A DNA stretch of 64,000 bases from Diploptera punctata (lineage: Eukaryota; Arthropoda; Insecta; Blattodea; Blaberidae): positions 786,501-850,500 of the forward strand of contig JASPKZ010007296.1 in assembly GCA_030220185.1 (NCBI GenBank). Reading direction: 5' to 3'. Below, piece after piece: positions 1 to 11,060 of this stretch. The translations under genes were made by a program, and so were the position numbers. The notes under the pieces were generated by a model. It saw only the letters and a list, made by a program, of their open reading frames with translations, did not search any database and had not been told where the DNA came from. Position 1 is the first letter of the stretch. Each line of letters opens with the position of its first letter.

Positions 1-856
1 GAGTACAACTTGCAAAAATCTCTTTGCTGTTTGCCATAGGAAAAAAAAAAAGAGTATGTTACGGATACGCTCGTCAAGTAACAAAATTACATACGTAAAG
101 TCATATAGAAATTCTGGTAGTTCAAAAATTAAAATAACTAGATCCCATTTTTGTGAGCTCTGTAAGTACAAGTTTCTTACTACATGTATCAGTGCCGGGA
201 GACAGGTACATCTGCTCCCTGCACATACGCCCTTAGCGCCCGCAACCGGGAAAACTATAACATCCACTATAGAATAATCTGTTTGCACTGTTGTAAACGC
301 CAGAGCAGTTGATGAAGTTTTGTGGGGATATTATATTTTCATTTCCTTTGTTGTGTTTCTGAAATGGCAGCGATAATCAAAATGAGATTGAATTTTGAAG
401 GGGAGTAAGCACATTTAATTTGAAAATAAATCATGTTGGTGCTTACCATTATCTATAGATGTAAATTTTTCTCTACAGTTATGTTAATCATGGCCTATAG
501 ACGGCTTGTCTGGAAACAATTTCCGTGTAATTGGATAATGTTATTGTCTGTGGTGACCAACATGTTGTAAAAATTATTGTTGACATTCTCTAGACATTAT
601 TTGTTTAGTTTCGAGATGATAACTTTGATTCATGCGTAAGTTGCACAACCTGTTTACAGAAAATTGACAAATGGAAACCATTATTACAAAATATGTCTAG
701 AAACATTTATGAACAATAAGGAAACCCAGTAATAGGCCTAATAATATAATAATACTTTTCCAAAGCGTATGCTGTAAATTGTAGCTACCAAGCAGTGGCT
801 GCTCCTACCAAAAGTAACTGGGGATTCACTAGTTTATCTTGAAATTAATTCAATAA
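1..856. other. unassigned sequence
   Basis: I see no recognisable gene or repeat family here. A 73-codon open frame at 56-277 has no motif I know. There is a short A-run near 41-52. Base composition is like the rest of the intergenic sequence. Confidence 0.5.
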
Positions 857-868
857 ACAAACTGAAAA

Positions 869-1309
869 TATGTTTCTATTTCTACCTTAATTTAACCTCT
901 GCCTTTATAGATATTTTTACATGTCCTACGCCACATGGTCCCTACAGGGACACAACCCGTCGGGAGAGGATTTGTAACTCTGGATCACATAATCATTTTT
1001 TGACCACACAACGACATGGACGGCCACTCTGGATGAGTAATCAGCTCAATGCCAGGCCACCTCCGAGACAATACTAATATTTAAGACAATACACACTATT
1101 CACTAAACAAGGCGAATATAATATCAATGATGAGTATGATGTCCAGATGGTGTTTGATGACCATTTGGGCCTTGAAGTTTCCTGACATTTGCCTTACAGG
1201 CGAGAAAAAACCCTCAAAAGCCTCAACTAGGAAAACTTGTCCCAACCGGGAATCGAATCCGGGTCTGCTGCATCGAGGCAATGAAGTTACCCCGAGACCA
1301 CAGCGGTGG
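869..1309 (-). mobile_element. SINE-B2 copy with target-site duplication
   Basis: On the minus strand the copy begins with CCGCTGTGGTCTCGGGGTAA and a tRNA-type B box (GGATTCGATTCCCGG). The body motif TGTAAGGCAAATGTCAGGAA follows, then a tail containing GTGTGGTCAAAAAATGATT and TGTAAAAATATCTATAAAGG. The flanks carry a probable duplication: ACAAACTGAAAA at 857-868 and ACAAAACTGAAAA at 1310-1322, one extra A apart. This is the most complete B2 copy and serves as the reference for the others. The tRNA species of the head is not clear, and there is no coding capacity. Confidence 0.75.
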
Positions 1310-1322
1310 ACAAAACTGAAAA

Positions 1323-1699
1323 CATTAGAGTAAGGTGCCCTATTGAAATACTTTTTGAATTTTCCTAAATTACGTCACAAATATCAATTATTTCCGAGTG
1401 TAAATTTTCCATTATATTAATTAGTCTTTCACAAACTGTTTGGAATTCATCATTTGTTTTATAACTATACAAATTTATTAAACTAAATATTTGAAAATCG
1501 CTCATAGCATTCCATATTAGGCTCACTCTGTTCCTTATATGGAATACTATTCCATAATGGGCTCACTTTTTCCATTATCTTTACCCTTATTTCATTAGAA
1601 AGCCAAAACATTTCATGGACAGAAACATATAACAATAAAAACACTTATTAATAATGGAATTTATTGGCACTAATATTTTAATTTTCAAAATATAAGACT
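1323..1699. other. left flank of pogo-like remnant with repeated motif
   Basis: No gene is seen. Copies of an ATTCCATAATGGGCTCACT-type motif lie at 1508-1527 and 1549-1567. Related copies occur on the far side of the transposase remnant (about 2848-2889 and 3200-3240). They may be subterminal transposase-binding repeats. TATGGAATACTATTCCATA at 1538-1556 is a near-perfect palindrome. Confidence 0.4.
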
Positions 1700-2830
1700 A
1701 AACAAACTGCAACGATATATGGCGTTTCACTCAGAGTTTCGGTTTCAATTTGAGCGCGAAGTAAATCAAACAGTTCAGTTTTTTACATTTCATAAAATGA
1801 AATATTTCTCCGGTTTCGAACACAGGTTACATGTGACCAGTTTGCACATTTCTGGCAATGAATTCAATCAGTTTTACTCGTTGACCACAATAGATACATT
1901 AAGCTTCATCGTCAGTGTCGTCATCAGTAGAACTGAGCTCATCGTCACTTGTTTCGGACAGTTTGTCATCACCTTCATCATATGAAGAAGTTATTTTATG
2001 TGAGGCTCTTTCTGACTTTGATGTTCACCTTTTCTCCCAGAGACCTCGTCTGGCACTTCTTTTAAGCGAATTTGAATTTGACTTCTGGTACCCACAAATA
2101 TCCGTCTGTTTCTTCGTTTCTAGTCCATTTTTGTAAACGAACTCGTTATTACTACAGCAGTTCCTGCTTTGGACCACAGTTGTTTGTTACTGGGTAGACT
2201 GAAGGAATGATGCTTATTTCAGCAAAACCAACTACGTCTGTTTTTAGAATTTCAGAAGGAGCAACATCCGCAACTTCGATGGAAAATCAAAGTCATGCAA
2301 TCTATAAATGGATCGCTCACCGCCAACACTCAAGTGATGGCCGCAGAGCTTTCCATCTATCTATCTACTAATCGCTGCTTAGTAAATTGATAAATTCCTG
2401 TCACTTTAAAGTCATTGATTGTTGTTTTCACATTGGCCGCTTTGGAAAGGTACTACAAAAGAACTGAGGCAATTGATAGTGAGTCACAGACCTTACATGA
2501 TTATTGTGATTCACCAGACATTTTCTAATCTCTTGACCATTATTACACTTTCAGTGGATGCATGAATTCTACATCATGGGGCTCTGAGGAGGTAGACTCA
2601 CGATCACATTGTTTTTTGTAGCTTGCAAAATGACTTGTAAATTGCATGCATGAGAGTAATGCCCATCTAGCAACAAAGGGGCAGGATCGTCAAGTGTTGA
2701 TTTAGCTATTGCAACAATCACTTAGTGAACATGACCATTTGAATCTATCCGGATTTGTAGCAATCCATGTGGAGCGCCATTCACGAATTCATTTTTCATA
2801 TTTGTTCGTAGAAAAATAATGTGGAGTGTC
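1700..2830 (-). pseudogene. pogo/Tigger-like (DDE_1) transposase remnant
   Basis: Reading the minus strand with frameshifts gives blocks typical of the DDE_1 transposases of pogo/Tigger elements. NGAPHG lies near 2790. PLLLDGHYSHACNLQVI follows, with the catalytic Asp codon near 2666, and then VIVSLPPQSP. A VRSVTHYQLPQFF block with a TINDFKVTGIYQF block comes next. The C-terminus is an acidic Ser/Asp run (about 1905-1990) followed by CIYCG and HCQKCANWSHVTC, a Cys/His cluster of the kind found at the end of insect Tigger-like proteins. Stops and frame changes are frequent, so the gene is dead. The assignment rests on remembered family motifs; a profile search would settle it. Confidence 0.65.
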
Positions 2831-2831
2831 C

Positions 2832-3243
2832 AGTATAATCAGATATATTTCATATTGGGAACACACTGGTATTTCATATTAAGCACATCGCGGCTCTTTT
2901 ATTTCAGGATGTCTGAGTAAAAACCACTGACTGTATGTTTTCTGTATTCACTGTACACTATTATACATACTATAAAGATATCATACAATAATAAATCAAC
3001 TCTGTATTACTTATACTATGACTGAAGAAATATTTTAATATAACTTCTGAATATTCTTCTAGATGTTCAGAAATTTGCTACCAATTCACAAGCAAGTTTT
3101 TACTGAACTGTCGGAGACTGTGCTGCTTCTAGGTCAGTTTCCCAAAATTTATTCCAGTTTATAACCATATGTAGCATATAGGCACAGTTTTACATCGGTA
3201 TTTCATATTAGAAACGTATTCCATAATGGGGCCACTCACTCTC
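2832..3243. other. right flank of pogo-like remnant
   Basis: No gene is seen. The stretch holds four more copies of the TTTCATATTRGG / ATTCCATAATGGGG motif, the last at 3218-3240 just before a trinucleotide microsatellite. This may be the far end of the pogo-like element, but I could not define matching terminal inverted repeats. Confidence 0.35.

Positions 3244-3308
<65 letters not shown>
3244..3308. repeat. (AAT)n microsatellite
   Basis: About 21 uninterrupted trinucleotide units. It abuts the antisense 3' end of a LINE-H copy, so it is probably that element's (ATT)n tail. Confidence 0.9.
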
Positions 3309-3362
3309 TTTATTAATTCTGGCAGAGTTAAGGCCATAAGACCTTCTCTTCCATTCAACCAG
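3309..3362 (-). mobile_element. LINE-H 3' end (severely truncated)
   Basis: The minus strand reads TGGTTGAATGGAAGAGAAGG, then a GGTCTTATGGCC hairpin, then TTAACTCTGCCAG, ending in AATAAAAT and the (ATT)n tail at 3244-3308. Only the terminal hairpin region is left. Confidence 0.65.
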
Positions 3363-4379
3363 AAAAAAAACTACTGGAATAACTTAATTCTTCATTTATC
3401 TCGCCATAACAACATCCAAAACGTGGGACTTGAGATTAACTCGTTACTTTCCGCAGAATTCGTGTTTTCTGCTGGATGTTCCACCAGTGACAAGAGAAAC
3501 GCAGATAAAAAAAAGTTATATTTCCCTCTAGCTTTTCCCATCTCTTTCAAGCCAAACAACTGACTCCGTGTGTTCTTAGAGAGAAAATGCATCTCTGCGC
3601 TTCTAAAGTTGCCTGCGCGACATTTCCTCGGTAGAAATAAATTGCTAATCCGAACTATTTGGTATTTAATGAACTTACAAAAATACTAGGCATGTTACTA
3701 TGCCAATACAACTATTAGGTTTTTTTTTAATCACCTAATTTTTTCTTGGGGGTTCAGCGAACTATTGACTATATAAACCTGATTCCAAGTGCAATTTATC
3801 ATTTAGATTTAATAAATTATATCTGATTTTCTTCTGTGTCGCTGACTGGACTCAGGGGCATTAACTTACTCTGACATGAGTGGAAGTTAATGAGAAATCT
3901 CCTAGAAATGAATTCACCGTGGCTGAAGTTCTGTAGGATATACCGTTAGATTTCGAGTACTGCAATTAAATTTTACATATCTACAACCCATAGAAATGGA
4001 ATTCTCTTCCGAGCAATCACTCCTGCATTATGGCTGCATTTAGCCACAGAACACACTTCCGGTAATAATTTCAGTTAGGAAATTAATTTATTAAAAATAA
4101 TAGTTGGATGATTTTTTTTTAGTATTACAGTAATATCACTTTTAGGGTGAGACGATCCCAGAGCCAGTTGCCGCCAAAAGGTACAGATCAGTTTAAGAAA
4201 GCTATTCACATCGGGAATAATACCTGGAACTTTCTGTCTCAAAATGAATTACTTTAACTCACTACGTTACGGTGGATCCCGGTAATTCAGCTGCACTACG
4301 TAGTTTATTACATCAGATAAATGAACGGGCACGTGATCTTAATGGGAAAACTGGTGTAATAAGAAAAGTTGAATCTCAT
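3363..4379. other. unassigned sequence
   Basis: No gene or known repeat recognised. An antisense open frame at 3392-3592 (66 codons) has no motif. There are short homopolymer runs (T9-T10) near 3721 and 4111. Confidence 0.45.
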
Positions 4380-4620
4380 AAATTGCGATATCATTCGAAT
4401 GAGAAATGAGAGGAGAATGGAAATTTCTCGTAGGAAAACCAGAGCGAAAGCGCCCAGTAGGTAGAACGAGAATGAGGTTGGAGAATAACATTTAGGTATA
4501 CCATGAATTAAGGATATTAATTATACAGGGGATGATTGAAAAGTATTATTTGAGAACTGATATGTACGGAGAAGTTATATCTGCGCGGCCATGAACCTCC
4601 GGGGTTACTTTGATTAGTCT
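4380..4620 (+). mobile_element. LINE-R 3' fragment
   Basis: Diverged bases encode the family tail: FLVGKPERKRPVGRTRMRLENN at about 4420-4490, then the equivalents of NYTGDDWKVL and YGEVISARP. It continues into 'GCGCGGCCATGAACCTCCGG', the last conserved bases before the normal 3' end. The terminal GATAGTGCCAGTGAG block is missing. Confidence 0.7.
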
Positions 4621-4639
4621 GTTTACACCTCTTACGGAA

Positions 4640-4905
4640 TAATTCAGTTGACTCTGGTGGACTAGCGGACATACTCGCAACTGGTTTTCCGGCCAGGGTC
4701 TTTGGATTTTCTTAAAAATCATGAATATGGGTTCCTTTTGAAGTTTACTAAAGCTATTGTCCCGTGTCGTATATTTACAGCATATAAAAGAACTTGAAGC
4801 ATGAAAAATACGCCTATGAACAAAATGTATCAGCTCTATCACGCCCAGATTTAAACTTGGACGCTAATGACATTAGCTGTTAAAAAGTCGTTAAATGCAA
4901 AGTGA
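4640..4905 (+). mobile_element. SINE-C-like degenerate copy
   Basis: A decayed tRNA-like head (GTGGACTAGCGGACATACTC ... GGTTTTCCGGCCAGGGTC) is followed by a body ending in CGCTAATGACATTAGCTGTT and GTCGTTAAAT. The same ending occurs at 48230-48270 and 33770-33800, so these tails form one family. Confidence 0.45.
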
Positions 4906-5054
4906 CTAGCCTACTACTGCTTCTGTTTAAACAGTTAATGATGAAGTTGGATCGTAGGTACAATATTCAGCTACCTCATTATTCTGAAGTCTCTGTCGAC
5001 TGCGTTTTCAATTTCCTCACCAAATAATCCAATTTAAGTTTCATTCATAATTTA

Positions 5055-5622
5055 ATCTGTCACCTTATAGGTATTTTTACATGCCCCAATCCGCCCGGGC
5101 CTTATAGTGGCACGATCTCTCGGATGAGGAATTTAATCTCTCACCTTATAGGTATTTTTACATGCCCCAATCCGCCCGGGCCTTATAGTGGCACGATCTC
5201 TCGGATGAGGAATTTAATCTCTCACCTTATAGGTATTTTTACATGCCCCAATCCGCCCGGGCCTTATAGTGGCACGATCTCTCGGATGAGGAATTTAATC
5301 TCTCACCTTATAGGTATTTTTACATGCCCCAATCCGCCCGGGCCTTATAGTGGCACGATCTCTCGGATGAGGAATTTAATCTCTCACCTTATAGGTATTT
5401 TTACATGCCCCAATCCGCCCGGGCCTTATAGTGGCACGATCTCTCGGATGAGGAATTTAATCTCTCACCTTATAGGTATTTTTACATGCCCCAATCCGCC
5501 CGGGCCTTATAGTGGCACGATCTCTCGGATGAGGAATTTAATCTCTCACCTTATAGGTATTTTTACATGCCCCAATCCGCCCGGGCCTTATAGTGGCACG
5601 ATCTCTCGGATGAGGAATTTTA
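5055..5622. repeat. 81-bp tandem array inside a SINE-B2 tail
   Basis: A partial unit (about 5055-5123) is followed by six full 81-bp units starting at 5124, 5205, 5286, 5367, 5448 and 5529, and a broken seventh start at 5610. Each unit contains CACCTTATAGGTATTTTTAC, ATGCCCCAATCCGCCCGGGC and CTTATAGTGGCACGATCTCT. The units are identical by eye, which implies recent expansion or gene conversion. The sequence is the distal tail of SINE-B2; compare 893-985, which has one copy. Because 81 is divisible by three, the array makes a repetitive 174-codon open frame on the plus strand that I do not consider a gene. Confidence 0.95.
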
Positions 5623-5860
5623 AACTTTGGATCACGATACTTTTTTGACCACACAAGGACATGGAAACCTCTCTGAATGAATGATCATTTCAATCCAATG
5701 CTCTATCGGGACATTAAGACGAAACATAACATTCACTCATAGGTCTACTAAAGATGCGAATATAATAATTATGATTATGATGACCAGAGGATGTTTGGGG
5801 ACCGTTTGGACTTTAAAGTTTTCTGACACTTGTCTTACATGTTAGGAAAAATCTCAGTTT
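5623..5860 (-). mobile_element. SINE-B2 body, head missing
   Basis: This continues the B2 copy whose tail is the tandem array to its left. The TTTTTTGACCACACAAGGAC block, the TATAATAATTATGATTATGA block and the body motif CTGACACTTGTCTTACATG are present. The copy stops near 5860 before the tRNA-like head, so it is 5'-truncated. Confidence 0.65.
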
Positions 5861-6509
5861 AAGTATCATGAAATGAAAACATTAATAGAGAAGTTTTAAA
5901 ACTGTGAGGCACGGGCCGAAGTTTTTAAGGGAAAGCCTGAGAACTTCGGAAAAAAGTCCTAAAAATGTGATTTTATGGGACCAATACTAATATTGTAAAA
6001 ATAGGAGAACATATGGAATAATTTTGCTGTTAATAATTTATTCACGATAGTCTCGCCAACTATCGGATCTATAGATAATATAGGCACAAAAATATTAATT
6101 ATCTTCTTATATTAATTAGATATTGGGTAATGCTAAAGTGCAGTAAGAACCGCTTAGTATCCAACCAATTTAGGTCTCCTCTGATAAGATATAGCAGTGT
6201 ATGTACTTTCGAAATATTTGTTTCATTACGTATTTCACTTGTAATAAATTTACTTATTATCTTCGTTTGTCGAAAGTAATGGAAATTAATCGCCATGGTT
6301 TCATTCTCAAAGCAAAACAGTTAACATGCAACACTGTTCCGTTAATCATTTCCCCGAACCGATATAAACAGGATATTTCGTAAGTATCGCATAACATGAA
6401 TAAAACACTTCTTTTAAATGTTCACACATGTCATTTAATAAAATATAAATATTTTACATTTTGAGCCATTATTCTACAGAGTCTCACCCGGATCTAGAAA
6501 AAGGCCGAA
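5861..6509. other. unassigned sequence
   Basis: No gene or familiar repeat is recognised. Overlapping open frames at 6099-6296 (minus) and 6201-6383 (plus) have no family motif. Confidence 0.45.
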
Positions 6510-6915
6510 ATACAAAAACTATTATTTTTGGAAAGGAAGATCACAAGGAAAATTTTCGGGCCAACAAAATATGTTAACGGATTTTTAATAATTAGAACAA
6601 ACGATGAATTGGATGAAATAATTAAAAATAAGAATATTGATAATATCATAAGAGCACCAAGATTAAGTTGGGTTGATCATACTCATATAATGTGTGATTG
6701 CAGAATTGTTATACAAATTTTCCAATGTAAACATTTAACAACTAGAGCCTAAGGCAAACCTAAAATTAAGTGGGAGAACGATGTCTTACAAGACTTGAAG
6801 AAACGAAGACAAAAAATGAATTGGTTGTGTTCATGGTATTAAGCGTTGAGAAGACTAAATGAAGCTGTAGTGCCCAATGAGCGGAATTTTTTATTTGAGC
6901 GATGTTAATAAAGAT
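6510..6915 (+). pseudogene. non-LTR retrotransposon C-terminal fragment
   Basis: An open frame at 6528-6752 gives ERKITRKIFGPTKYVNG, LIIRTNDELDEIIK and IIRAPRLSWVDHTHIM. These match the tails of insect LINE polyproteins, where 'RKIFGP' precedes 'RLxWxGHxxRM'. After a frame change, KIKWENDVLQDLKK and LNEAVVPNERN continue it. It differs from LINE-R and resembles the family at 11120-11720. It is 5'-truncated and frameshifted. Confidence 0.65.
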
Positions 6916-7289
6916 ATTTATCATTTGGGCGAATACACATAGGTCGCTTAGGCGATATCTTCTTATTAATTGGATGATTTGCAAAGAATACAATATATAA
7001 CTAATATAACATTTACTTTATTACTCTTATATTATTCATTGAAGAAAGTATCTATTCCCATTTTCACAGAAAGGGGACTCTTGGGCTGTCTGCATATATA
7101 TATATATATATAATTTATGTAGGTAGGTTATGATTATTTTTTTAAAGAAATTGATGTACTCACTTCATTCCCTTAGATTAGGAGAAGAAAAGTTAGTGTA
7201 TACCAGATAAGTTTGTTGAATAATGTTATTGTAATTTATTTTGTTAGGGTTAGGAAAGGGTAATTTCTAAAATATGTTCTGGAATGCCA
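6916..7289. other. unassigned sequence with a short (TA)n
   Basis: Nothing recognised except a (TA)n run at 7094-7112. Confidence 0.45.
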
Positions 7290-7432
7290 TCTATCATTTA
7301 TCACTCGTCCAATCGATCCGCCGGAGTCGACTCCAAATGATAACCCTTGTTTCATCTAAATAAAGGGCGATTCGCCCAAATGAACGGGCAGGATTTTTCA
7401 TAAGCAACACACATTAACTAACTAACTAACTA
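7290..7432 (+). mobile_element. retroelement 3' end with hairpin and (TAAC)n tail
   Basis: The block contains AAAGGGCGATTCGCCCAAAT, whose GGGCGATTCGCCC part is a palindrome, then GAACGGGCAGGATTTTTCAT and AACACACATTAACTAACTAA. A structured end followed by a 4-bp microsatellite is the usual layout of LINE or SINE 3' termini. No other copy occurs in the window, so the family is unnamed. Confidence 0.4.
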
Positions 7433-7826
7433 ATAAACTCATTGACACTATCGAAACCGGAGCGTAACGTATATTACCTATAAAATTTTCTTTAAAAAGA
7501 AAATTCAGACACGTCGTATTTAATAATGCAAGAGAAATAGTTTACGACAATGTTATAAAAATTTCAGTCTTTATTCTATAGGCTACGACTTCTCGACAAG
7601 ACTTAAAAAAGGGAACCTGTTTGTTATTATTATTTTCTAAAAGGAAGTTTTATATAATTATTTTGGTTTGTTATAGTAGTTTAATTGTTGTCTTGTTTTA
7701 ATATATTTGACACTACTACCACAACAAATGTATTTCAAATCATTGAATGAGCTATTCAAAATGCTCCCCATTTACAATATAGCAGTGGCTAGTCTCTATC
7801 CTTGTTGAACATTTTCAGTAGCATAG
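7433..7826. other. unassigned sequence
   Basis: No gene or repeat recognised. Confidence 0.4.
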
Positions 7827-7975
7827 TCCGTCTCTGTGGCGTAGTCCACTCCGGCGATCCGGGTTCGATTCCCGGCGGGATAAGGGATTTTTAAAACAAA
7901 TCTCAACCTTGGGACTAGGTGTGTAGTGTCCAAGTTGTACCCATTGGGTTTAATTCCTCTCTAAAAAAAAAAATT
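7827..7975 (+). mobile_element. SINE-E copy
   Basis: A tRNA-like head (TCTGTGGCGTAGTCCACTCC ... GGGTTCGATTCCCGGCGGG) is followed by CAAATCTCAACCTTGGGACT and GTCCAAGTTGTACCCA, ending in an A-rich run. The copy at 15895-16100 shares the order head, AATCTCAGGACTAGG, AGGTTGTACACC, CCTCTC. Confidence 0.6.
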
Positions 7976-8069
7976 CAGTAGCATATGTTTTCTCCACACG
8001 AATTCTGTAGACAAGGCTTTAGCAGACAAATGGGACGTAGCAGATGACATGTTGCGTTAACTAAAGAAA

Positions 8070-8240
8070 ATATTCAGTGGGAAATGGTAAGCTAAGAATT
8101 AGATGGGAGAATAGCATTAACTAAGGGGTTAATTATACAGGGAATGACTAGAAAACATTGGCTCAAAATAGGGATGCATGGAGAGCTCATTTCAGCGCGA
8201 CCATGAACCTCCGGGTTTGGTAGTGCCAGTGAGTTAGAGA
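8070..8240 (+). mobile_element. LINE-R 3' end fragment
   Basis: The fragment starts in the RMRWENN tail (AGATGGGAGAATAGCATTAA) and runs through the exact family terminus GGTAGTGCCAGTGAG. It is severely 5'-truncated. Confidence 0.75.
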
Positions 8241-8439
8241 GAAGCATTTTTTGGTGTTTCTTGATTAATTCAAACTGACAAAAGACACAGCTTACCATAT
8301 CAATCACAAAGACGTTCGTAAGTAATAAGTGCTGAATAGCATTATAAATGTGTATGTATTGTATATAATGTAGCGTTTTCGGAAAGAAAATATCAAATGA
8401 GGATGAAAAAAACGCAATTTTTAAAATTATATTTCATTT

Positions 8440-8790
8440 TATTATCATTTGCACACTCCATACCATTTCTAACATAATTAGTTTCCGCCATTATTGATGC
8501 ACTCACGGGACGTGAGTTCTCGTAATCCTTCGTCATAGAGAGATGTCGACTCTGACAAAAGCTATCCCTGCATGTTACATAGGCATCGTTGATATAAAAT
8601 GATGAAATGGATATCCTTCAAGTGAAGAAAGAAGTGAAAGTCACTTGTTGCTAAGTCGGTACTCTATTGAGGATGAGCAAATTCTGCCAGAATAAAGTCG
8701 GAAAATGTTCATTTTGATGAGCAAATTTTTCTCAGCCACATTTCATGATCAAGTGCTGAGTCCTTCAATGCCACGTGGTTTGACAATGGA
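8440..8790 (-). pseudogene. mariner-type transposase C-terminal remnant
   Basis: The minus strand reads DLATSDFHFFLHLKDIHFI, equivalent to the SPDLAPSDYHLF block of mariner DDD transposases. Next comes SLYDEGLRELTSR, then CINNGGN, matching the usual FYDEGLxxLxxRYDKCINxxGNYVEK ending. Several frame changes and stops are present. No terminal repeats were identified, so the element is a truncated relic. Confidence 0.65.
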
Positions 8791-9014
8791 TTGATAACTA
8801 TTTAAAGGCCATAATAAAAAGCAACACCTTACATCCGTTGTTATGACATGTGAAAAATTTATTTCCTTATTTTGCAAGCAAGATTTCACAAATTTACTAA
8901 AACACTGGTAAAAGTATCTGAATGTATTGTTATTTCTTACTAAACATATAAAAAATGGTTACTAATCAATGTAATAACTTCAGTTATTGGACAAATTATG
9001 CCATAACACATTCT

Positions 9015-9900
9015 TACTTACTTACTTGCTCACTGGCACTATCGAACCCGTAGGTTCATGGCCGCGCGGACATACGCTCTCCATACATCCCTATCCTGAG
9101 CTAATACTTTCCAATCATTCCCTGTATAATCTACTTCCCTCAAATCATAATTAATGTTATTCTCCCACCTCATTCTTGGTCTACCAACTGGACGTTTTCC
9201 CTCTGGCTTTCCTACAAGAAGCTTCCATGCACATCTTTCATTCCCCACACGTGCAACATGTCCTGCCCATCGCAGTCTATGAGACTAAACTGTTCTTATT
9301 ATATCTGGCTTCCTATAAAGACCATGTAGTTCATTGTTATGTAGTCTTCTCCATTGGTCCAAAAAATTTCCTAAGTACTTTATTCTCAAATACTTGTAAT
9401 CTCCTTTCCTCCCTTAAAGTAAGAGTCCATGTTTCGCACCCATATAATATAACTGGTAGAATAATAGTTTTATATATTTTCAGTTTAACGTTTTTTGAAA
9501 GGAGTTGGGATATCAAGAGTCTCTGCAATGCATAATAGCACGCATTTCCAGAATTGAGCCTATGTTTAATTTCTTTGTGCAGCTCATTCCTAATTGTGAT
9601 TATTGTTCCTAGGTATTTGAATTCAGCCACTTCCTCAAAATTTCCCTAATTTGTCATTAGCTGTCCATTTCCATTATATAATGAATTTCTACATGTGACC
9701 ATATATTTAGTTTTATTGATATTTACTTCCAGTCCTAATTTCTTAGTGTTACTCAATAGTGTGTGCGTGTTGTCCTTTAGTATCTCCTCGCTATCGGCCA
9801 ATAATACTACATCATCAGCATAAACTAACAGCTTATTAATACCATTCAGTTGTAAGCCTTCCTCATTCTCTAAAGATTTAATGGCTGCTCTAGTACAAAA
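9015..9900 (-). mobile_element. LINE-R 3' segment, about 890 bp
   Basis: Antisense frames at 9337-9630 and 9039-9248 carry EFKYLGTIITIRNELHKE, IKHRLNSGNACYYALQRLL, VILYGCETWTLTLREERRL and VFENKVLRKFFGP. The tail is KRPVGRPRMRWENNINYD, DWKVLAQDRDVWRAY and AAMNLRVR. These are the reverse-transcriptase thumb and C-terminal region of an RTE-like non-LTR element. The plus strand begins with the family terminus (CTCACTGGCACTATCGAACC) directly after a TTACTTACTTACTTG microsatellite at about 9014-9029. The finger and palm domains are absent. Confidence 0.85.
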
Positions 9901-10373
9901 TTATTAGCGGAATTACTACTAAGGTAAATTGTTTTATATTGTATAAGATTCAAGGAAGCATGCATCGTACATGTATCTTCCGTGATTGCGAGTAATCACA
10001 CTACCAAGATATTTTAATGCCCCGAGTGTGCACTGAATAGCGTTAATCAGCTGTTGGTGTATGCTCATGATGTATTATTAAGCGATAATGAGAAATTTAA
10101 AACCAAACACTCTATTATTAAATACAAAGGAACTGGGGCTGGGAGTATACAATAAAAGCAAATATATGGCATCAAGTAGAAATACATTATTAAATGGGAA
10201 TGGACACTTAACGACAAATGAGAGACATTTTGAAGAAGATACAGAATTCAAACACTTGGGAACAATAATTACTAACAGGATTGAGGCCACATAAACATAG
10301 ACTCAACTCTGAAAACGCATGTTATTATTCGTTACATTACAGAGATTCTTATCATCCCAATTTCTGACTAAAA

Positions 10374-10376
<3 letters not shown>

Positions 10377-10421
<45 letters not shown>
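10377..10421. repeat. (TA)n microsatellite
   Basis: A pure TA run of about 22 units lies at the left edge of the sequence nested in the LINE-R copy. Confidence 0.9.
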
Positions 10422-10425
<4 letters not shown>

Positions 10426-10630
10426 TATCATCATCATCCAGGGATTAAGCCTGTTGGCTCGTTCCGATTTCATGAAAGCTAGAATTGTTAAAATTGTTCA
10501 GACCATCTTCTGTGTTGGAGTCCAACATTTCTCCTTCCGTGCGGTTTATAATTTAGCAATAATTTTGGAAATCTTTCTTCTGGCATTTTATCAATATGTC
10601 AATATGTTCTTTCCAGTTGTTCCTATATTT
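10422..10630 (-). mobile_element. LINE C-terminal fragment nested in LINE-R
   Basis: The minus strand reads RMPEERFPK-like (MPEERFPKLLLNYKPHGRR) and NVGLQHRRWSEQF. That is the LINE tail pattern 'RMPxxRxPKxxxNYxPxGRRxxGRPxxRW'. It ends with GGCTTAATCCCTGGATGATG and a TGATGATGA repeat on the minus strand. It interrupts LINE-R between TAAAAATTTATA and CTATATTTAATTATTCTTCC. Confidence 0.6.
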
Positions 10631-11060
10631 AATTATTCTTCCAGTTATACTATATGGATGCGAAACATAGTATCTTACTTAAGAGAGGAAAATATATTAC
10701 GAGTATTTAAAAAATGCTTAAGAAAGTGTTTGAACAAAACACAGGCAGACTGGAGAATAGAGAAAAACTACGTAAGTAAGCTAAATGATCTTAATGAAAA
10801 AAATAATTGCAATAAAAACAGGACAGGACATGTGGCATGAATATGAAATTAAAAAGGGACATGGAAAATTCTTACAGGAAATCCAGAGGGAAAGCGCTTA
10901 ATAGGTAGGCCTATAATGAAAATGGAAACTAAATTAAATATGATTTGAGGTACCTAAATTATGAAGAGAATTATTTGAAAATATTAGCTTAGGATAGGAA
11001 TATATGGAGAGCTTATATCCGCCGGGCTACGAATCTCCGACTTTTATACAGCCAGTGAGC

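Noticed and set aside
5055..5622. Possible CRISPR array
   Set aside because: Units are contiguous identical tandem repeats with no variable spacers, in an animal genome. The same applies to the arrays at 61437 and 63164.
5124..5648. 174-codon open frame of 27-residue repeats
   Set aside because: It is the translation of an 81-bp tandem array inside a SINE tail. The period is a multiple of three, so the frame stays open by arithmetic. No start context or flanking coding sequence supports a gene.
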